Origin: Roseiarcus sp963782255
GTDB taxonomy: Bacteria; Pseudomonadota; Alphaproteobacteria; Rhizobiales; Beijerinckiaceae
Length of the DNA: 64,000 nucleotides
Assembly: GCA_963782255.1 (NCBI GenBank)
Contig: CAWAIS010000001.1
Location: forward strand, 558,001-622,000
Direction: 5' to 3'
Both the position numbers and the translations under genes were made by a program. Shown one piece after another: positions 9,478 to 18,324 of the stretch (within the stretch, counting starts at the first letter, position 1; every line of letters begins with the position of its first letter). The notes beneath the pieces are model-generated. The model did no database searches and had not been told where the DNA came from. It saw only the letters and a program-made list of their open reading frames with translations.

Positions 9478-12217
9478 CATGCAGGAGGCCCAAAGGCTGG
9501 CCGGGGACACGGGGCAGAAGGCTTTCGACGCGTTCCTACAGAGGCTCTTTGGCGAGGCGCTGCTAGCGTCGGATCGCGCGGAAGCTCGGGCTGCGGAAAC
9601 CGCGTTTCTTGCTGCAATTGACATTTCTCGGCAGCAGGGCGCACGCAGCTTCGGCCTGCAGGCGGCGCTGTCCCTCGCCAAACTCTACCAGTCGACCGGA
9701 CGGCCCGCCGACGCCTACGGTGTTCTAGCGCCCGCGCTCGAAGGCTTCTCGCCGACCCCGGAACTGCCGGAGATCGCCGCGGCGCAAGCGCTGCTCGCGG
9801 CGCTTCAAGACACCGATGAAGTCAAGGCTGCAGTAGTGCAGCGCCAGCGGCGAACGCAGTTGCACGTCGCCTACGGCAACGCGCTCATCGCCGCGCGCGG
9901 CTTTGGAGCGCCGGAAACGACGGAAGCCTTCGCGCGAGCCCGCCAGTCGGCGTTCGGCGAACAGGATGCGCCCGAACGTCTGGCGGCTGACTTCGGCCTG
10001 TGGGCCGGCAGCTACACGCGGGGCGAATTACCGTCGATGAGGGCGCAGGCGGCAGCTTTTCTCGCCGACGTCGAGGCGCGGCCCGATTCGCCGGAGGCCG
10101 GCGTCGCGCGTCGCGTCCAAGGCATCACTCACTGGTTCGCGGGAGAATTTGCCGAAGCGCGCGATCATCTCGAGCGCGCGCTCGCCCTCTTCGGGCCTGG
10201 CCGCGACGACGATTTGGCCTATCGCTTCGGGATGGACCCGGGCGTCCCGGCTATGGCCTATCTGGCATTCGTATTGTGGTCGTTCGGCGAGATCGATTGC
10301 GCGCTATCGCTGGCTGAGCGCATGAGAGAGCGGACCGCGGGCCTCACGCACGCCAACACGCTGGCGCTCGGCACGATGCACGCGACGGCCTTTGAATTGA
10401 TGCGCGGCGACCGTCCGCGCATCCGAACGAGCGCCCTCGAACTCGCCCGCATCGCGCGCGAGCACGATCTGCGCTTGTTCCGCGCGTTCGACGAGTTTCT
10501 TGGGGGCTGGATGGCCGTCGATGGCGGCGCGCTCGCCGACGGAATCGAAAGCATGCGCCGCGGCGCCGAAAACCTGCGCGCGCAGAATGCCTTGGTGTTT
10601 GACGGGCTCCTCAAGATCGCCTTGTCCGAGGCCGAAGCCCGGGCAGGCGATCTCGAGGGCGCCGTCGCGACCCTCGACGAGGCGCTGTCGACAGCGGAGC
10701 GCGTCGGCTTTCGCGCGTTCGAAGCGGAACTGCATCGCACCCGCGGCGACTTGCTGCTCCGGCGCGATCCGGCGAACCCTTCGCCCGCGGAGGATGCGCA
10801 CAAGCACGCCATCGAGATCGCGCACGCGCAGCGAACGCGCAGCTTCGAACTGCGCGCGGCGCTCTCACTGGCCAAGCTTTACCTGTCGACCGCACGCCCG
10901 GTCGACGCCCACGCCGCTCTCGCGCCCGCCCTCGAAGGCTTTGCGCCGACGCCGCAGATGCCGGAGATCGCCGAGGCGCAGGCGCTGCTCACGGCGCTGA
11001 CGGAGTCCGACGAAGTCAAGGCCGAAGCGGCGCAACGGCAGCGGCGATTGCAGTTGCAGGTGGCCTACGGCAACGCGCTCATCGCCGCGCGCGGCTATGG
11101 CGCGCCCGAAACCACGGAGGCGTTCGCAAAGGCGCGCGAGACAGCCGGGGAGGGCAGCAGGTCGGAACGGTTGGCGGCGGACTTTGGTCTGTGGGTGGGC
11201 TCGTACCTTCGCGGCGAGTTGGACCGGATGCGCGCGCTTGCAGCGACCTTCCTCGCTGACGCGAGCGCAGCGCCGAATTCGCCCGAAGCCGGCGTCGCCG
11301 AGCGGACCGTGGGGGTCATGCATACGTTCGCCGGCTCGTTTCGGGCGGCTCGCCCCCATTTTGAGCGCTCGCTCGCGCTCTTTGAGCCGAGCCGCGACGA
11401 CGACCTCGCGTTCCGCTTCGGGCACGATTCCGGAGTCGGCAACCTGGCCAACGCCGCCGTTTGCTTCTGGATACTGGGCGAAGTCGAACGGTCGGTCGAC
11501 TTCATCAACAAGGCCGAGGCACGATGCACTGCTCTCTCGCATGCCGCGACTCGCGCCTTGGGAAATAACATCGCCGCGATATTCTATTTGATGCGTAGAG
11601 ATCGCAGCCAAGCCGCGGCCCGCGGAGCGCGGGTGGCGGACCTGGCGCGGCAGCACGACCTTCCGATGTGGCGCGCGTTCGCCTCGTTTTTCGACTGGGG
11701 CGATGAGCCGCATGGCTCTGCGCGCGTGCGCGAGAGCATGCGGCGGGGGCTCGAGCTCCTGCGGGCGCAGAACGTCTGTCTCTACGATGGCTTGTTGAAG
11801 AGCGCACTCGCAGAGGAGGAAGCCGAGACGGGGAATTTCGAAGGCGCGATCGAGATCGTCGATGACGCGCTCGCGAGCTCCGCCCGTACCGGTCAGCGGA
11901 CCTACGACACTGAGCTGCATCGCCTGCGCGGCGAAATGCTGTTAAAGCGCAACCCCGTTGATGTCGCGCCGGCCGAGACCGCACTTCAGCGCGCGATCGC
12001 GCTTGCGTGCGAGCAGGGCGCGCGCAGCTTCGGCCTGCGCGCCGCCCTCTCGCTCGCAAAGCTCTACTGGTCGACTGCCCGCCCCGCCGAAGCCGAGGCG
12101 GTCCTCGCGCCAGCACTGGAAGGCTTCGCGTCGACGCCGGAGATGCCGGAGATCGCGGAGGCGCAAGCTCTGCTGGCGGCGAGGTCAAAGCGCAAGCGTC
12201 CCGGCGGCAGCGACTGA
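9368..12217 (+). CDS. TPR-rich C-terminal part of the cyclase (downstream of frameshift)
   Basis: Continues the protein from SLAVLSEQGHQLYLPFFLGR without a gap. It contains TPR-like helical pairs in two almost complete tandem units of about 395 residues plus the start of another: the marker RSFGLQAALSLAKLY occurs at about 9645, RSFELRAALSLAKLY at 10839 and RSFGLRAALSLAKLY at 12024. The unit also carries QLHVAYGNALIAARGFGAPE and RLAADFGLWAGSYTRGEL. The frame is lost again at about 12180, after AQALLAA. If both frameshifts are assembly errors the gene is one of nearly 2,000 codons; if real, it is a decaying pseudogene. Confidence 0.8.
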   Translation, partial: SLAVLSEQGHQLYLPFFLGRLAEIELAEQKPNAALISMQEAQRLAGDTGQKAFDAFLQRLFGEALLASDRAEARAAETAFLAAIDISRQQGARSFGLQAALSLAKLYQSTGRPADAYGVLAPALEGFSPTPELPEIAAAQALLAALQDTDEVKAAVVQRQRRTQLHVAYGNALIAARGFGAPETTEAFARARQSAFGEQDAPERLAADFGLWAGSYTRGELPSMRAQAAAFLADVEARPDSPEAGVARRVQGITHWFAGEFAEARDHLERALALFGPGRDDDLAYRFGMDPGVPAMAYLAFVLWSFGEIDCALSLAERMRERTAGLTHANTLALGTMHATAFELMRGDRPRIRTSALELARIAREHDLRLFRAFDEFLGGWMAVDGGALADGIESMRRGAENLRAQNALVFDGLLKIALSEAEARAGDLEGAVATLDEALSTAERVGFRAFEAELHRTRGDLLLRRDPANPSPAEDAHKHAIEIAHAQRTRSFELRAALSLAKLYLSTARPVDAHAALAPALEGFAPTPQMPEIAEAQALLTALTESDEVKAEAAQRQRRLQLQVAYGNALIAARGYGAPETTEAFAKARETAGEGSRSERLAADFGLWVGSYLRGELDRMRALAATFLADASAAPNSPEAGVAERTVGVMHTFAGSFRAARPHFERSLALFEPSRDDDLAFRFGHDSGVGNLANAAVCFWILGEVERSVDFINKAEARCTALSHAATRALGNNIAAIFYLMRRDRSQAAARGARVADLARQHDLPMWRAFASFFDWGDEPHGSARVRESMRRGLELLRAQNVCLYDGLLKSALAEEEAETGNFEGAIEIVDDALASSARTGQRTYDTELHRLRGEMLLKRNPVDVAPAETALQRAIALACEQGARSFGLRAALSLAKLYWSTARPAEAEAVLAPALEGFASTPEMPEIAEAQALLAARSKRKRPGGSD

Positions 12218-12275
12218 CGCAATTGCAATTGGCCTACGGCAATGCGCTCTTCGCGGCGCGCGGCTCCGGCCTCGT
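9640..12275 (+). repeat. Tandem ~1.19 kb in-frame coding repeats
   Basis: Anchor agct in the codons for RSF lies at 9647, 10841 and 12026, giving spacings of 1194 and 1185 bp (398 and 395 codons). Each unit encodes the same run of TPR-like helices. A further unit starts at about 12180 (VKAQASRRQRLTQLQLAYGN) and is cut short near 12275. Confidence 0.8.
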
Positions 12276-12318
12276 TGGTTTTTCAGCGTTCGCTCAACCG
12301 GATTGTAGCGAGAGCTAG
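12181..12318 (+). pseudogene. Truncated further repeat of the cyclase TPR region
   Basis: In the frame +1 to the preceding gene, GEVKAQASRRQRLTQLQLAY and GNALFAARGSG match the start of the ~395-residue unit seen at 9800 and 11000. After GSG the match ends and the frame stops at 12318. It shows that the repeat array once extended further. Confidence 0.65.
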
Positions 12319-12321
12319 GCG

Positions 12322-12720
12322 ATGAGTGCGAGCAAACAACATCAAATTTGGATCGAGCAATGTGAAGCGGCGCGAACCATCCGAGAGCGCTTTGGGCTCC
12401 AGGCGGCGTTTGACTATGCGGTCGGAGAGAAACTGATGAATTTCGCCAGCGCCGCGCATGATCATCCAGCTTTCGCCAGGGAGCTTCCTCGATTTGTCTC
12501 CGAAGTGCGGCGTATGTTTTCGGCCGATGAAATTCGCACGCATCTTGCGCGACTCGAACGCGAGCAGACCGAAAGAGACGCCGAGAATCGCGAGCCGGAC
12601 GAGGATGACTCACCGAGCAGGCGCACCCCGCAAGCGCACGCCTCCTCAGAGAGCCGGCCAAATTACAGCCCAGCCGTTGCACCTGAACGGCGCTCCAACG
12701 ACCCCCTCGCGCCGTGGTGA
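12322..12720 (+). CDS. Conserved hypothetical protein
   Basis: 132 residues starting MSASKQHQIWIEQCEAART, a pattern I recognise only as a conserved hypothetical of alphaproteobacteria: a helical N-terminal half (AAFDYAVGEKLMNFASAAHD, HPAFARELPRFVSEVRRMF) and a charged, low-complexity tail after residue 90. No membrane segment, no catalytic motif. It starts 3 bp after the truncated TPR unit ends and precedes an IS6 element. It may be a small cytoplasmic regulatory or DNA-associated protein; the function is unknown. Confidence 0.6.
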   Translation: MSASKQHQIWIEQCEAARTIRERFGLQAAFDYAVGEKLMNFASAAHDHPAFARELPRFVSEVRRMFSADEIRTHLARLEREQTERDAENREPDEDDSPSRRTPQAHASSESRPNYSPAVAPERRSNDPLAPW

Positions 12721-12752
12721 TGCCCCTCCTCTGTTCGGCCTTCTGTCGTCTC

Positions 12753-13568
12753 GGCTCTGTCAGACCAAATGCTCGCGGTGCCTCTGACCGTGGTAGGCTT
12801 GGGTCATGAGCAATCCGTTCCGATATTTCAACAGCTCGCCGGAGGTCATCCGTCTTGTTGTGATGATGTACGTGAGATACCCGCTGTCGCTACGCAACGT
12901 CGAGGATCTGCTAGCCGAGCGCGGGATCGACATCAGCCATGAGACCGTCCGGCTCTGGTGGAACCGGTTTGGCCCGATGTTCGCCGCCGAGATCCGCAAG
13001 AAGCGGGTCGCGCACATGCACGGCTATCCTCAGTGGCAGTGGCATTTGGACGAGGTGTTTGTGAAGGTCAACGGAAAGCTCTGCTATCTCTGGCGCGCTG
13101 TCGACCATGAAGGCGAGGTCTTGGAATCGGTCGTCACTGCGAAGCGTGACGAGGCGGCGGCGGTGAAGTTTCTCAAGCGCATCATGAAGAAATACGGCCG
13201 ACCGCGGAAAATCGTGACCGACGGGCTTCGCGCTTACCCTGCGGCGATGAGAGAGGTCGGCAACACCGATCGCCAGGAGGTCGGCCGCGGGCTCAACAAT
13301 CGCGCCGAGAATTCGCATCAGCCGTTTCGACGACGAGAGCGCGCCATGCAGCGCTTTCGAAGTATGAAGACGTTGCAGAAATTCAGCTCAGTTCACGCCC
13401 AGGTCCACAACCATTTCAATCAGGAGCGCCATCTCGTCACCCGCCAAGTCTACAGGCAGAGACGCTCTGCCACATTGGCCGAGTGGCGCGCCCTCGCGGC
13501 TTGAATGTCGCTTGAGGGCGGGCGTCTTGCGCCACGCGCTGATGATCCGCCGTTACTCTGACAAAGCC
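12753..13568 (+). mobile_element. IS6-family insertion sequence (complete)
   Basis: 816 bp bounded by imperfect inverted repeats: left ggctctgtcagaccaaatgc, right (reverse complement) ggctttgtcagagtaacggc. One transposase gene fills most of it. No 8-bp direct repeat is seen at the flanks, which fits insertion by cointegrate followed by deletion. Confidence 0.8.
12806..13504 (+). CDS. IS6-family transposase
   Basis: 232 residues, the usual length for the IS26/IS6100 group. DDE catalytic residues sit in HLDEVFVKVNGK (first Asp), KIVTDGLRAYPAAM (second Asp) and NNRAENSHQPFRR (Glu). The N-terminal helix-turn-helix region is YPLSLRNVEDLLAERGIDIS. The enzyme catalyses replicative transposition, and IS6 pairs typically mobilise flanking DNA. 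Distinct from the second IS6 relative at 39503-40189. Confidence 0.93.
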   Translation: MSNPFRYFNSSPEVIRLVVMMYVRYPLSLRNVEDLLAERGIDISHETVRLWWNRFGPMFAAEIRKKRVAHMHGYPQWQWHLDEVFVKVNGKLCYLWRAVDHEGEVLESVVTAKRDEAAAVKFLKRIMKKYGRPRKIVTDGLRAYPAAMREVGNTDRQEVGRGLNNRAENSHQPFRRRERAMQRFRSMKTLQKFSSVHAQVHNHFNQERHLVTRQVYRQRRSATLAEWRALAA

Positions 13569-13668
13569 CTCGTGGGCGATAGCCTCGGAAACTACTCAGG
13601 GTCACGCCAGGGTTGGGAAGAGAGCGAGCGCCGCTCGTCGGCTCAGGGGCAAAATCACACGCCAGTTA

Positions 13669-13699
13669 TGTCTGGACGTCGCTCGCTGATCAGAGGACG
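13669..13699 (-). mobile_element. Orphan IS110 terminus (~30 bp)
   Basis: The plus-strand sequence atgtctggacgtcgctcgct followed by gatcagagg matches the noncoding end of IS110 copies 2 and 3 (atgtctggacgtcgcccgct, gatcaaggg). No transposase accompanies it. It lies directly before the enoyl-CoA hydratase fragment. Confidence 0.55.
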
Positions 13700-13715
13700 T
13701 ATGGATCGTTTCACC

Positions 13716-14031
13716 TGCGGAGCTGGCAGAGCGTTACGGCTATATCAATCGAGCGTTGCCGGCGGAGGAGCTGACGCCTTTTGTCGAGAACCTGGCTCGC
13801 CGCATCGCCTCATTTCCCGCGCATGCCATCGCTCACGCGAAGGCGGCCGTGGATAGGGGCGCATTTAGTTCCATCGCAGAGGGGCTTCTGGCGGAAGCCC
13901 ATGAGTTCGATTTGAGTGTCGCCAGCGAGGTGACGCAAGCACGCGTGGCGGAAGCATTGAATGTTGGCGCCGAAACTTACGAAGGAGAACTGGAAATGGA
14001 GTTCTTGTCGAGACTCTTCCCGATTGGATGA
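13716..14031 (+). pseudogene. Enoyl-CoA hydratase/isomerase, C-terminal fragment
   Basis: About 104 residues of a crotonase-fold C-terminus: PAELAERYGYINRALPAEEL, NLARRIASFPAHAIAHAKAA, then VAEALNVGAETYEGELEMEF, ending SRLFPIG. The oxyanion-hole and acid/base half is missing, replaced by the IS110-like end. Different from the intact paralogue at 37101-37886. Confidence 0.7.
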
Positions 14032-14415
14032 TCCATCAGGGCCGCCAGCGCCTCGTGTTTTCTTCTCGCCGATTGCCACGATCCTCAGTGCACCGTCCGG
14101 AAGCGGCCACTGTAGCGCCTGGTCTCGTGTAGCGCCTTGGTCTCGGCCCAAGCGCGCGCGACAGCCGGCGTGAAAAAAATTCGTCGCCGGATTGCAGCCG
14201 AGACTGCTTCCAAGCACCACCCGCCGCCCCAGCCGAAGCCGATGGCGAGAGTGGTGACGGTGCCGACGGCGGCGCTTTGTAGGAGCCTGGTTATTCAGCA
14301 AGAAATTGCTCGAAAAAACCGGAAGCTGCGCCCTCCACGCGCCGCCACTTGGAGCGCTCTTCGAGACGCGCCTCCGGCGCAACGTGATATGCTACGTCAA
14401 GCTGTAAGACGCCCT
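14032..14415. other. Intergenic stretch, no clear gene
   Basis: A minus-strand frame reads SAAVGTVTTLAIGFGWGGG and could be a scrap of a membrane protein, but no start, stop or family supports it. Confidence 0.3.
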
Positions 14416-15426
14416 CTAAGCCACCCGGCCCAGGTTCGCCCGCCCGCCTCCGAGGCCGCGCTGCATCGTCCGGCAGTACCACTCGACGAATTGCATGACC
14501 CCGCTCTCATCGTCAGGCGAATAAAATCCAGGCTCGTAGGCGGGGGATCGGATGCCGATCTGGTTTTCTTCGACCACACGACGATCCTGATCGTTGGTGG
14601 CGAGCCACACCTGCGTCAGCTCCTCGATCGTATAATCCTTGCCCTCGACCGCCTCCTTGTGAACCAGCCATGTCGTCTTGACCTGCGTCTGCATCGATCC
14701 GATCGGCAGCACCTGGAAACTGACGGCGTGATCGCTGAGGACGTGGTTCCAGGTGGATGGATAGTGGAAGATGAGGAGCGATCCGACGCGGGGCTCTGTG
14801 ATCGCATCGCTGAGCCGGCGGGCGACCGCAGCCTGGCCGGACATCGTGTAGCTGACCGCGTTGTCCAAGAGGGGGACCCTGCTCGACCGATACTGTCCCG
14901 ATTCCGAGAGCTGAAAGACGCTGGGCAGCCCGAGCGCCTCGCATCGATCCCAATGAGCCTTTATCTCCGGGTTGCTCATGGCGCCCTCGACGCCCGAAAC
15001 GGTCGGCGTCTGGGGGAACGTGCGGCATAACTCCGGATGGTTCGCCGCGCAGTGAAAGCACTCGCGATTGTTCTCCCAGACGAGCTTCCAGTTGCCGTTC
15101 TCGACGATGGTGCTCTCGAAAGCGATCTTCGCGTCCGAAAGCTTGTGTGGCGCCAAATAGCTTTCGACCTGGGCCCGGAAAGGCTCGAAGCTTGGCGCGA
15201 CAGGTGCGACGCACACAAAAATGTATCCGCCGACGCTCTCGCAATGGACGGGCTTGAGCCCAAGCTTCGTTTTGTCGAGCCCGCTGTCCATCTGGCGGGC
15301 GCGGATCAGGCTTCCGTCCAGATCGTAGGTCCATTGATGATAGGGGCAGACGAGCCGCTTCGCTGTGCCCTTTTTTGCGGCGCAAACTCGCGAGCCGCGA
15401 TGCCGGCACGTATTGTGGAGCGCGTT
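14416..15426 (-). pseudogene. Rieske-type aromatic ring-hydroxylating oxygenase, alpha subunit, N-terminally truncated
   Basis: The frame is open to about 15426, beyond the internal ATG at 15291, and contains the Rieske [2Fe-2S] ligands: CRH in LHNTCRHRGSRV and CPYH in RLVCPYHQWTYDLDG. The catalytic domain follows with VWENNRECFHCAANHPELC and EGKDYTIEELTQVWLATNDQ. The C-terminus GGGRANLGRVA looks natural. It resembles GbcA/stachydrine-type N-demethylating oxygenases. The first ~75 residues are missing: the sequence joins a symporter fragment on the opposite strand. Without its N-terminus and a start codon it is unlikely to be made. Confidence 0.8.
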
Positions 15427-15976
15427 GATCCCCTATATGGTCCTCCAACTCAAGGGCCTCGGCATCATCGTCTCGACGAGCTCCTACGGGTCGATCTCCC
15501 CCAATGTCGCGATCTGGATCGGCGCGACGATCGTCACGGCCTACGTGATGGTGTCGGGCGTGCACGGCTCCGCATGGAATGCGGTCGTCAAGGACACGAT
15601 GATCCTGCTGGTCGTTCTCTTCCTGGGCGTCTACCTGCCGCTTCACCTTTATGGCGGATATGGCGCGATGTTCAGCGCGATCGACGAGGCGAAGCCAGGT
15701 TTCCTCGCGCTTCCCGAGCGCGGCCAAAACGTGTTGTGGTTCAGCTCGAGCGTGCTACTCTCCGCGCTCGGCTTCTACATGTGGCCGCACGCGTTTGGCG
15801 CGCTGTACACCGCTCGGGACGCCAGCGTGTTCCGCAAGAACGCGATCGTCATGCCGCTCTACCAGCTCATCCTGCTGTTCGTGTTCTTTGTCGGATTCGC
15901 CGCGGTCCTGAAGGTTCCCGGGCTCAAGGGCGGCGAAGTGGATCTGGCGCTGTTCCGAATCTCGATCCAGACTTTC
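15425..15976 (+). pseudogene. Sodium:solute symporter (SSS family), internal fragment
   Basis: About 180 residues with five or six hydrophobic segments: LIPYMVLQLKGLGIIVSTSS, VAIWIGATIVTAYVMVSGVH, DTMILLVVLFLGVYLPLHLY, VLLSALGFYMWPHAFGALYT and MPLYQLILLFVFFVGFAAVL. This is the middle of an SSS transporter (normally 450-550 residues); both ends are missing. It abuts the Rieske gene head to head at 15425 and a minus-strand fragment at 15976. Confidence 0.8.
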
Positions 15977-16177
15977 GATCCGTGTGAGAAAGACGGTTGG
16001 CTCGGGAAACCACGCGGCAAAGGCCGCCAGCAGATATGCCGACGCCTTCGGGTTGCCGGCCGGCGCGTCGGCGAACAAGTCGACGACGGGCTTGCCCGGC
16101 GCCAAGTCGTACAGAACCGCCTTCATCTGACCCGTATAGGGTCCATGCAGGCCGAAATCCGTGAACAGCGCAATCAT
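15977..16177 (-). pseudogene. SAM hydroxide adenosyltransferase (DUF62), N-terminal fragment
   Basis: ATG at 16177 begins MIALFTDFGLHGPYTGQMKA, the classical N-terminus with the conserved Asp, followed by NPKASAYLLAAFAAWFPEPT and VFL. Homology ends there; relatives are about 250-270 residues. The family hydrolyses S-adenosylmethionine to adenosine and methionine. Truncated at the symporter junction, so nonfunctional. Confidence 0.75.
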
Positions 16178-16277
16178 GCCGCGACGCCCGCTCTGGTTTC
16201 GCCGGCGCCGTACCCGCCGGCTGGCGGTTATTCAAGGGGCTCTCGCATACCCTTCAGGAGAAGAGGAATGGAGAGGG

Positions 16278-17429
16278 TTATGGGCGGCTTTGTTGATGAT
16301 CGATGTCTCGCTCATGACCGGCTTCCTCGCCCGGACCTCCGGCGAGTTCGCGCACGCACCGCGCAAGATCGGACAAATCGTGGCGCAGCTGCTCGAGCGC
16401 GAAACCGAGCGCGAACAGGCGCTCCAGCTCGTCGGTTGATAGAGCGCGCGTCAAGCCCTCGCTGCGAAGCGCGGCGACCTCCGAAACATAGGCCTGCAGC
16501 GCCGCGGCCGCCGGCTCGAGCGGCGGCGGAGGCCGGTCTTGCGTGAGCGCGATCGCGCTCGCGAACAGAAACGCGCTTGCGCCTTCGCCCACATGCGTGA
16601 GCAGCGGCGCCAGACGCTGAGCAATGGCGCCCGGCAGCGGCGCGGCCGCCGCACGCCCGAGGATGACCAGATCGTGTCTCAGCCTCAGCAAGGTTCGCGA
16701 GAGCGGCGCCGGATCCGGCGCGCGCGTGAAGGGGACCACGCGCTCGCGCCTCGCCTCGGCCGTGGTCTCCTGGAACCCGGTCACCAATCGGCCCAGATCA
16801 TCCTGGAGGGGGCGGATTTCGGCCGCATCGAGATTGCGCGTGAACCCCGACAGGAGTTGCGGGAGGACGTCCGCCATCTTGTTTAGGATTCGGCCCGCCG
16901 CCTCCAGCGACAGTTTGTGGGCTCGTTCTGGGAACACAAGCATGGAGACAGCGATCGCGACCAGGCCGCCGAAGGTGACCTCCGACACGCGCGTGACCGC
17001 CGACCCGATCGGGCTTGCGCCGATATCTCCTCCAATCAGCAGCACGATCACGGCGGAAAACGGCGCCACGCGGAAGCTCGGATTGATCGCCGCCGCGAGC
17101 GCCAGCGGGGCGATCGCAAGCGCGAGAACGAGAGCCTGCGAGGCCGCGGTGGTGTGGGGAATGAGCACGCCGAGCGCTGCGGCGTAAATCGCGCCGCCGA
17201 GCGTGCCGATCATGTATTCGACGGTCGCCCGAAGCGATCCCCCGATGCTCACTTGCGTGACGACAATGGCCGTCAGCACCGTCCACAAACCGTGCAGCGG
17301 AAAGCGGAAAGTCTGGACGAGGGCGAGAGCCGCGAGGGCGGCGACCGTCACGCGCAGACAGAAGCGCAAGTGAGCTCTATGAGCGCGGACCCGACCGCGA
17401 ACCAGGCGCCAGATGGCCAGGCTATCCAT
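16278..17429 (-). CDS. FUSC-family aromatic acid exporter-like membrane protein
   Basis: 383 residues, ATG at 17429. The N-terminal half holds about five membrane segments (FCLRVTVAALAALALVQTF, TVLTAIVVTQVSIGGSLRAT, GTLGGAIYAAALGVLIPHTT, ALVLALAIAPLALAAAINPS, TFGGLVAIAVSMLVFPERA), the arrangement of FUSC/AaeB proteins; the C-terminal half is a long soluble helical domain. Relatives export aromatic carboxylates or other amphipathic acids, usually with a membrane-fusion partner, but no AaeA-like gene is adjacent. Intact, and one of the few complete genes in this part of the window. Confidence 0.85.
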   Translation of the reverse strand: MDSLAIWRLVRGRVRAHRAHLRFCLRVTVAALAALALVQTFRFPLHGLWTVLTAIVVTQVSIGGSLRATVEYMIGTLGGAIYAAALGVLIPHTTAASQALVLALAIAPLALAAAINPSFRVAPFSAVIVLLIGGDIGASPIGSAVTRVSEVTFGGLVAIAVSMLVFPERAHKLSLEAAGRILNKMADVLPQLLSGFTRNLDAAEIRPLQDDLGRLVTGFQETTAEARRERVVPFTRAPDPAPLSRTLLRLRHDLVILGRAAAAPLPGAIAQRLAPLLTHVGEGASAFLFASAIALTQDRPPPPLEPAAAALQAYVSEVAALRSEGLTRALSTDELERLFALGFALEQLRHDLSDLARCVRELAGGPGEEAGHERDIDHQQSRP

Positions 17430-17847
17430 GCACAGTCCGCGCCGCGCAGAGGACGATCGGGCCGTGCAAACCTCCCCGGCCGCGACGACGGTTCAAGGAC
17501 CGCGCTTTGTCCGACATGGGATCCGTCTTCCTCGCGGCGACATGATTTTGCCGAACCCGCAAACGGGCGCGACGGCCAGCGACCAAGGTGGCGCCCTCGA
17601 GGCGGATGGTAAAGGGGGCCTCGCCGGCCGTCCCGGGGCGGCGCAGCCCAGGCAATAGCTTGATCGCGTCGTGGCGCCGCTGTTCGGACCGCAAAAAGAG
17701 TCCGCGGAAACTGACGGCCGTCATGGTCGGACCCGCCACAAACTCTAGAGTTTGAGCACGTCGCGCCGCCCCGCCGGGCGACCGCACAGGGCCGCCTTCG
17801 GCAAGCGCTGCAATCAATCGTGTTGGAATGAGGAGGCCTTCTTGAAC
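17430..17847. other. Intergenic stretch upstream of the Hsp20 gene
   Basis: 418 bp. One minus-strand frame (start near 17724, MTAVSFRGLFLRSEQRRHDA, stop near 17422) is open for about 100 codons but very Arg-rich and unrecognised. The Hsp20 promoter must lie here; no clear heat-shock sigma-32 or ROSE-type element could be picked out by eye. Confidence 0.35.
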
Positions 17848-18321
17848 ATGAGATCGTTGGTTCCGTTCGCACCGTCGAATCTCGCGCGCATGGATCTTTA
17901 TCCCTTTGACGCCCTGAGGCGTGAATTCGAAGGGTTGTTCTACGACTTCGCTCGTTCGTTCGGCGGTCCGCAGAACGGAGCCGGCGCGCTGGTCGCGCCC
18001 CGGATTGAGGTCGCGGAAACCGACAAGAATATCGAAGTCTCGGTCGAACTGCCCGGTTTCGAGCGCAAGGACGTCGACATTTCGCTCGACGGCAATGTTC
18101 TCGCGATCCGCGCCGAAAGGAAAGCGGAACAGGAACAGAAGGACAAGAACGTCCACGTGGCCGAACGGAGCTACGGCGTCTTTTACCGCGCCCTCGAGCT
18201 GCCGATGACAGTCGACCCCTCGACCGTTCAGGCGACGATGTCGAAGGGCGTCCTCAACATAACGATCCCGAAGCCCCCGCAGACCGAAGCCAAGAAGATC
18301 GAAGTCAAGGAAGCCGCGTAG
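17848..18321 (+). CDS. Hsp20/alpha-crystallin small heat-shock protein
   Basis: 157 residues from ATG 17848 (gaggagg lies 14-20 bases upstream). The N-terminal arm is MRSLVPFAPSNLARMDLYPF, the alpha-crystallin domain runs about 48-140 (RIEVAETDKNIEVSVELPGF, ISLDGNVLAIRAERKAEQEQ), the conserved GVLNITIPKP motif lies near the C-terminus and the end is Lys-rich. It forms oligomeric ATP-independent chaperones that hold unfolded proteins. Intact. The broken serine recombinase begins 4 bp after its stop, so an insertion event ended here. Confidence 0.92.
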   Translation: MRSLVPFAPSNLARMDLYPFDALRREFEGLFYDFARSFGGPQNGAGALVAPRIEVAETDKNIEVSVELPGFERKDVDISLDGNVLAIRAERKAEQEQKDKNVHVAERSYGVFYRALELPMTVDPSTVQATMSKGVLNITIPKPPQTEAKKIEVKEAA

Positions 18322-18324
18322 CGT

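Noticed and set aside
10865..11920. 351-codon minus-strand open frame
   Set aside because: Antisense shadow of the TPR repeats, duplicated because the repeats themselves are duplicated.
12753..13568. Target-site duplication of the IS6 element
   Set aside because: The 8 bp flanking each end do not match.
14137..15030. 297-codon plus-strand open frame
   Set aside because: Opposite the Rieske oxygenase, whose iron-sulfur ligands and catalytic motifs are on the minus strand.
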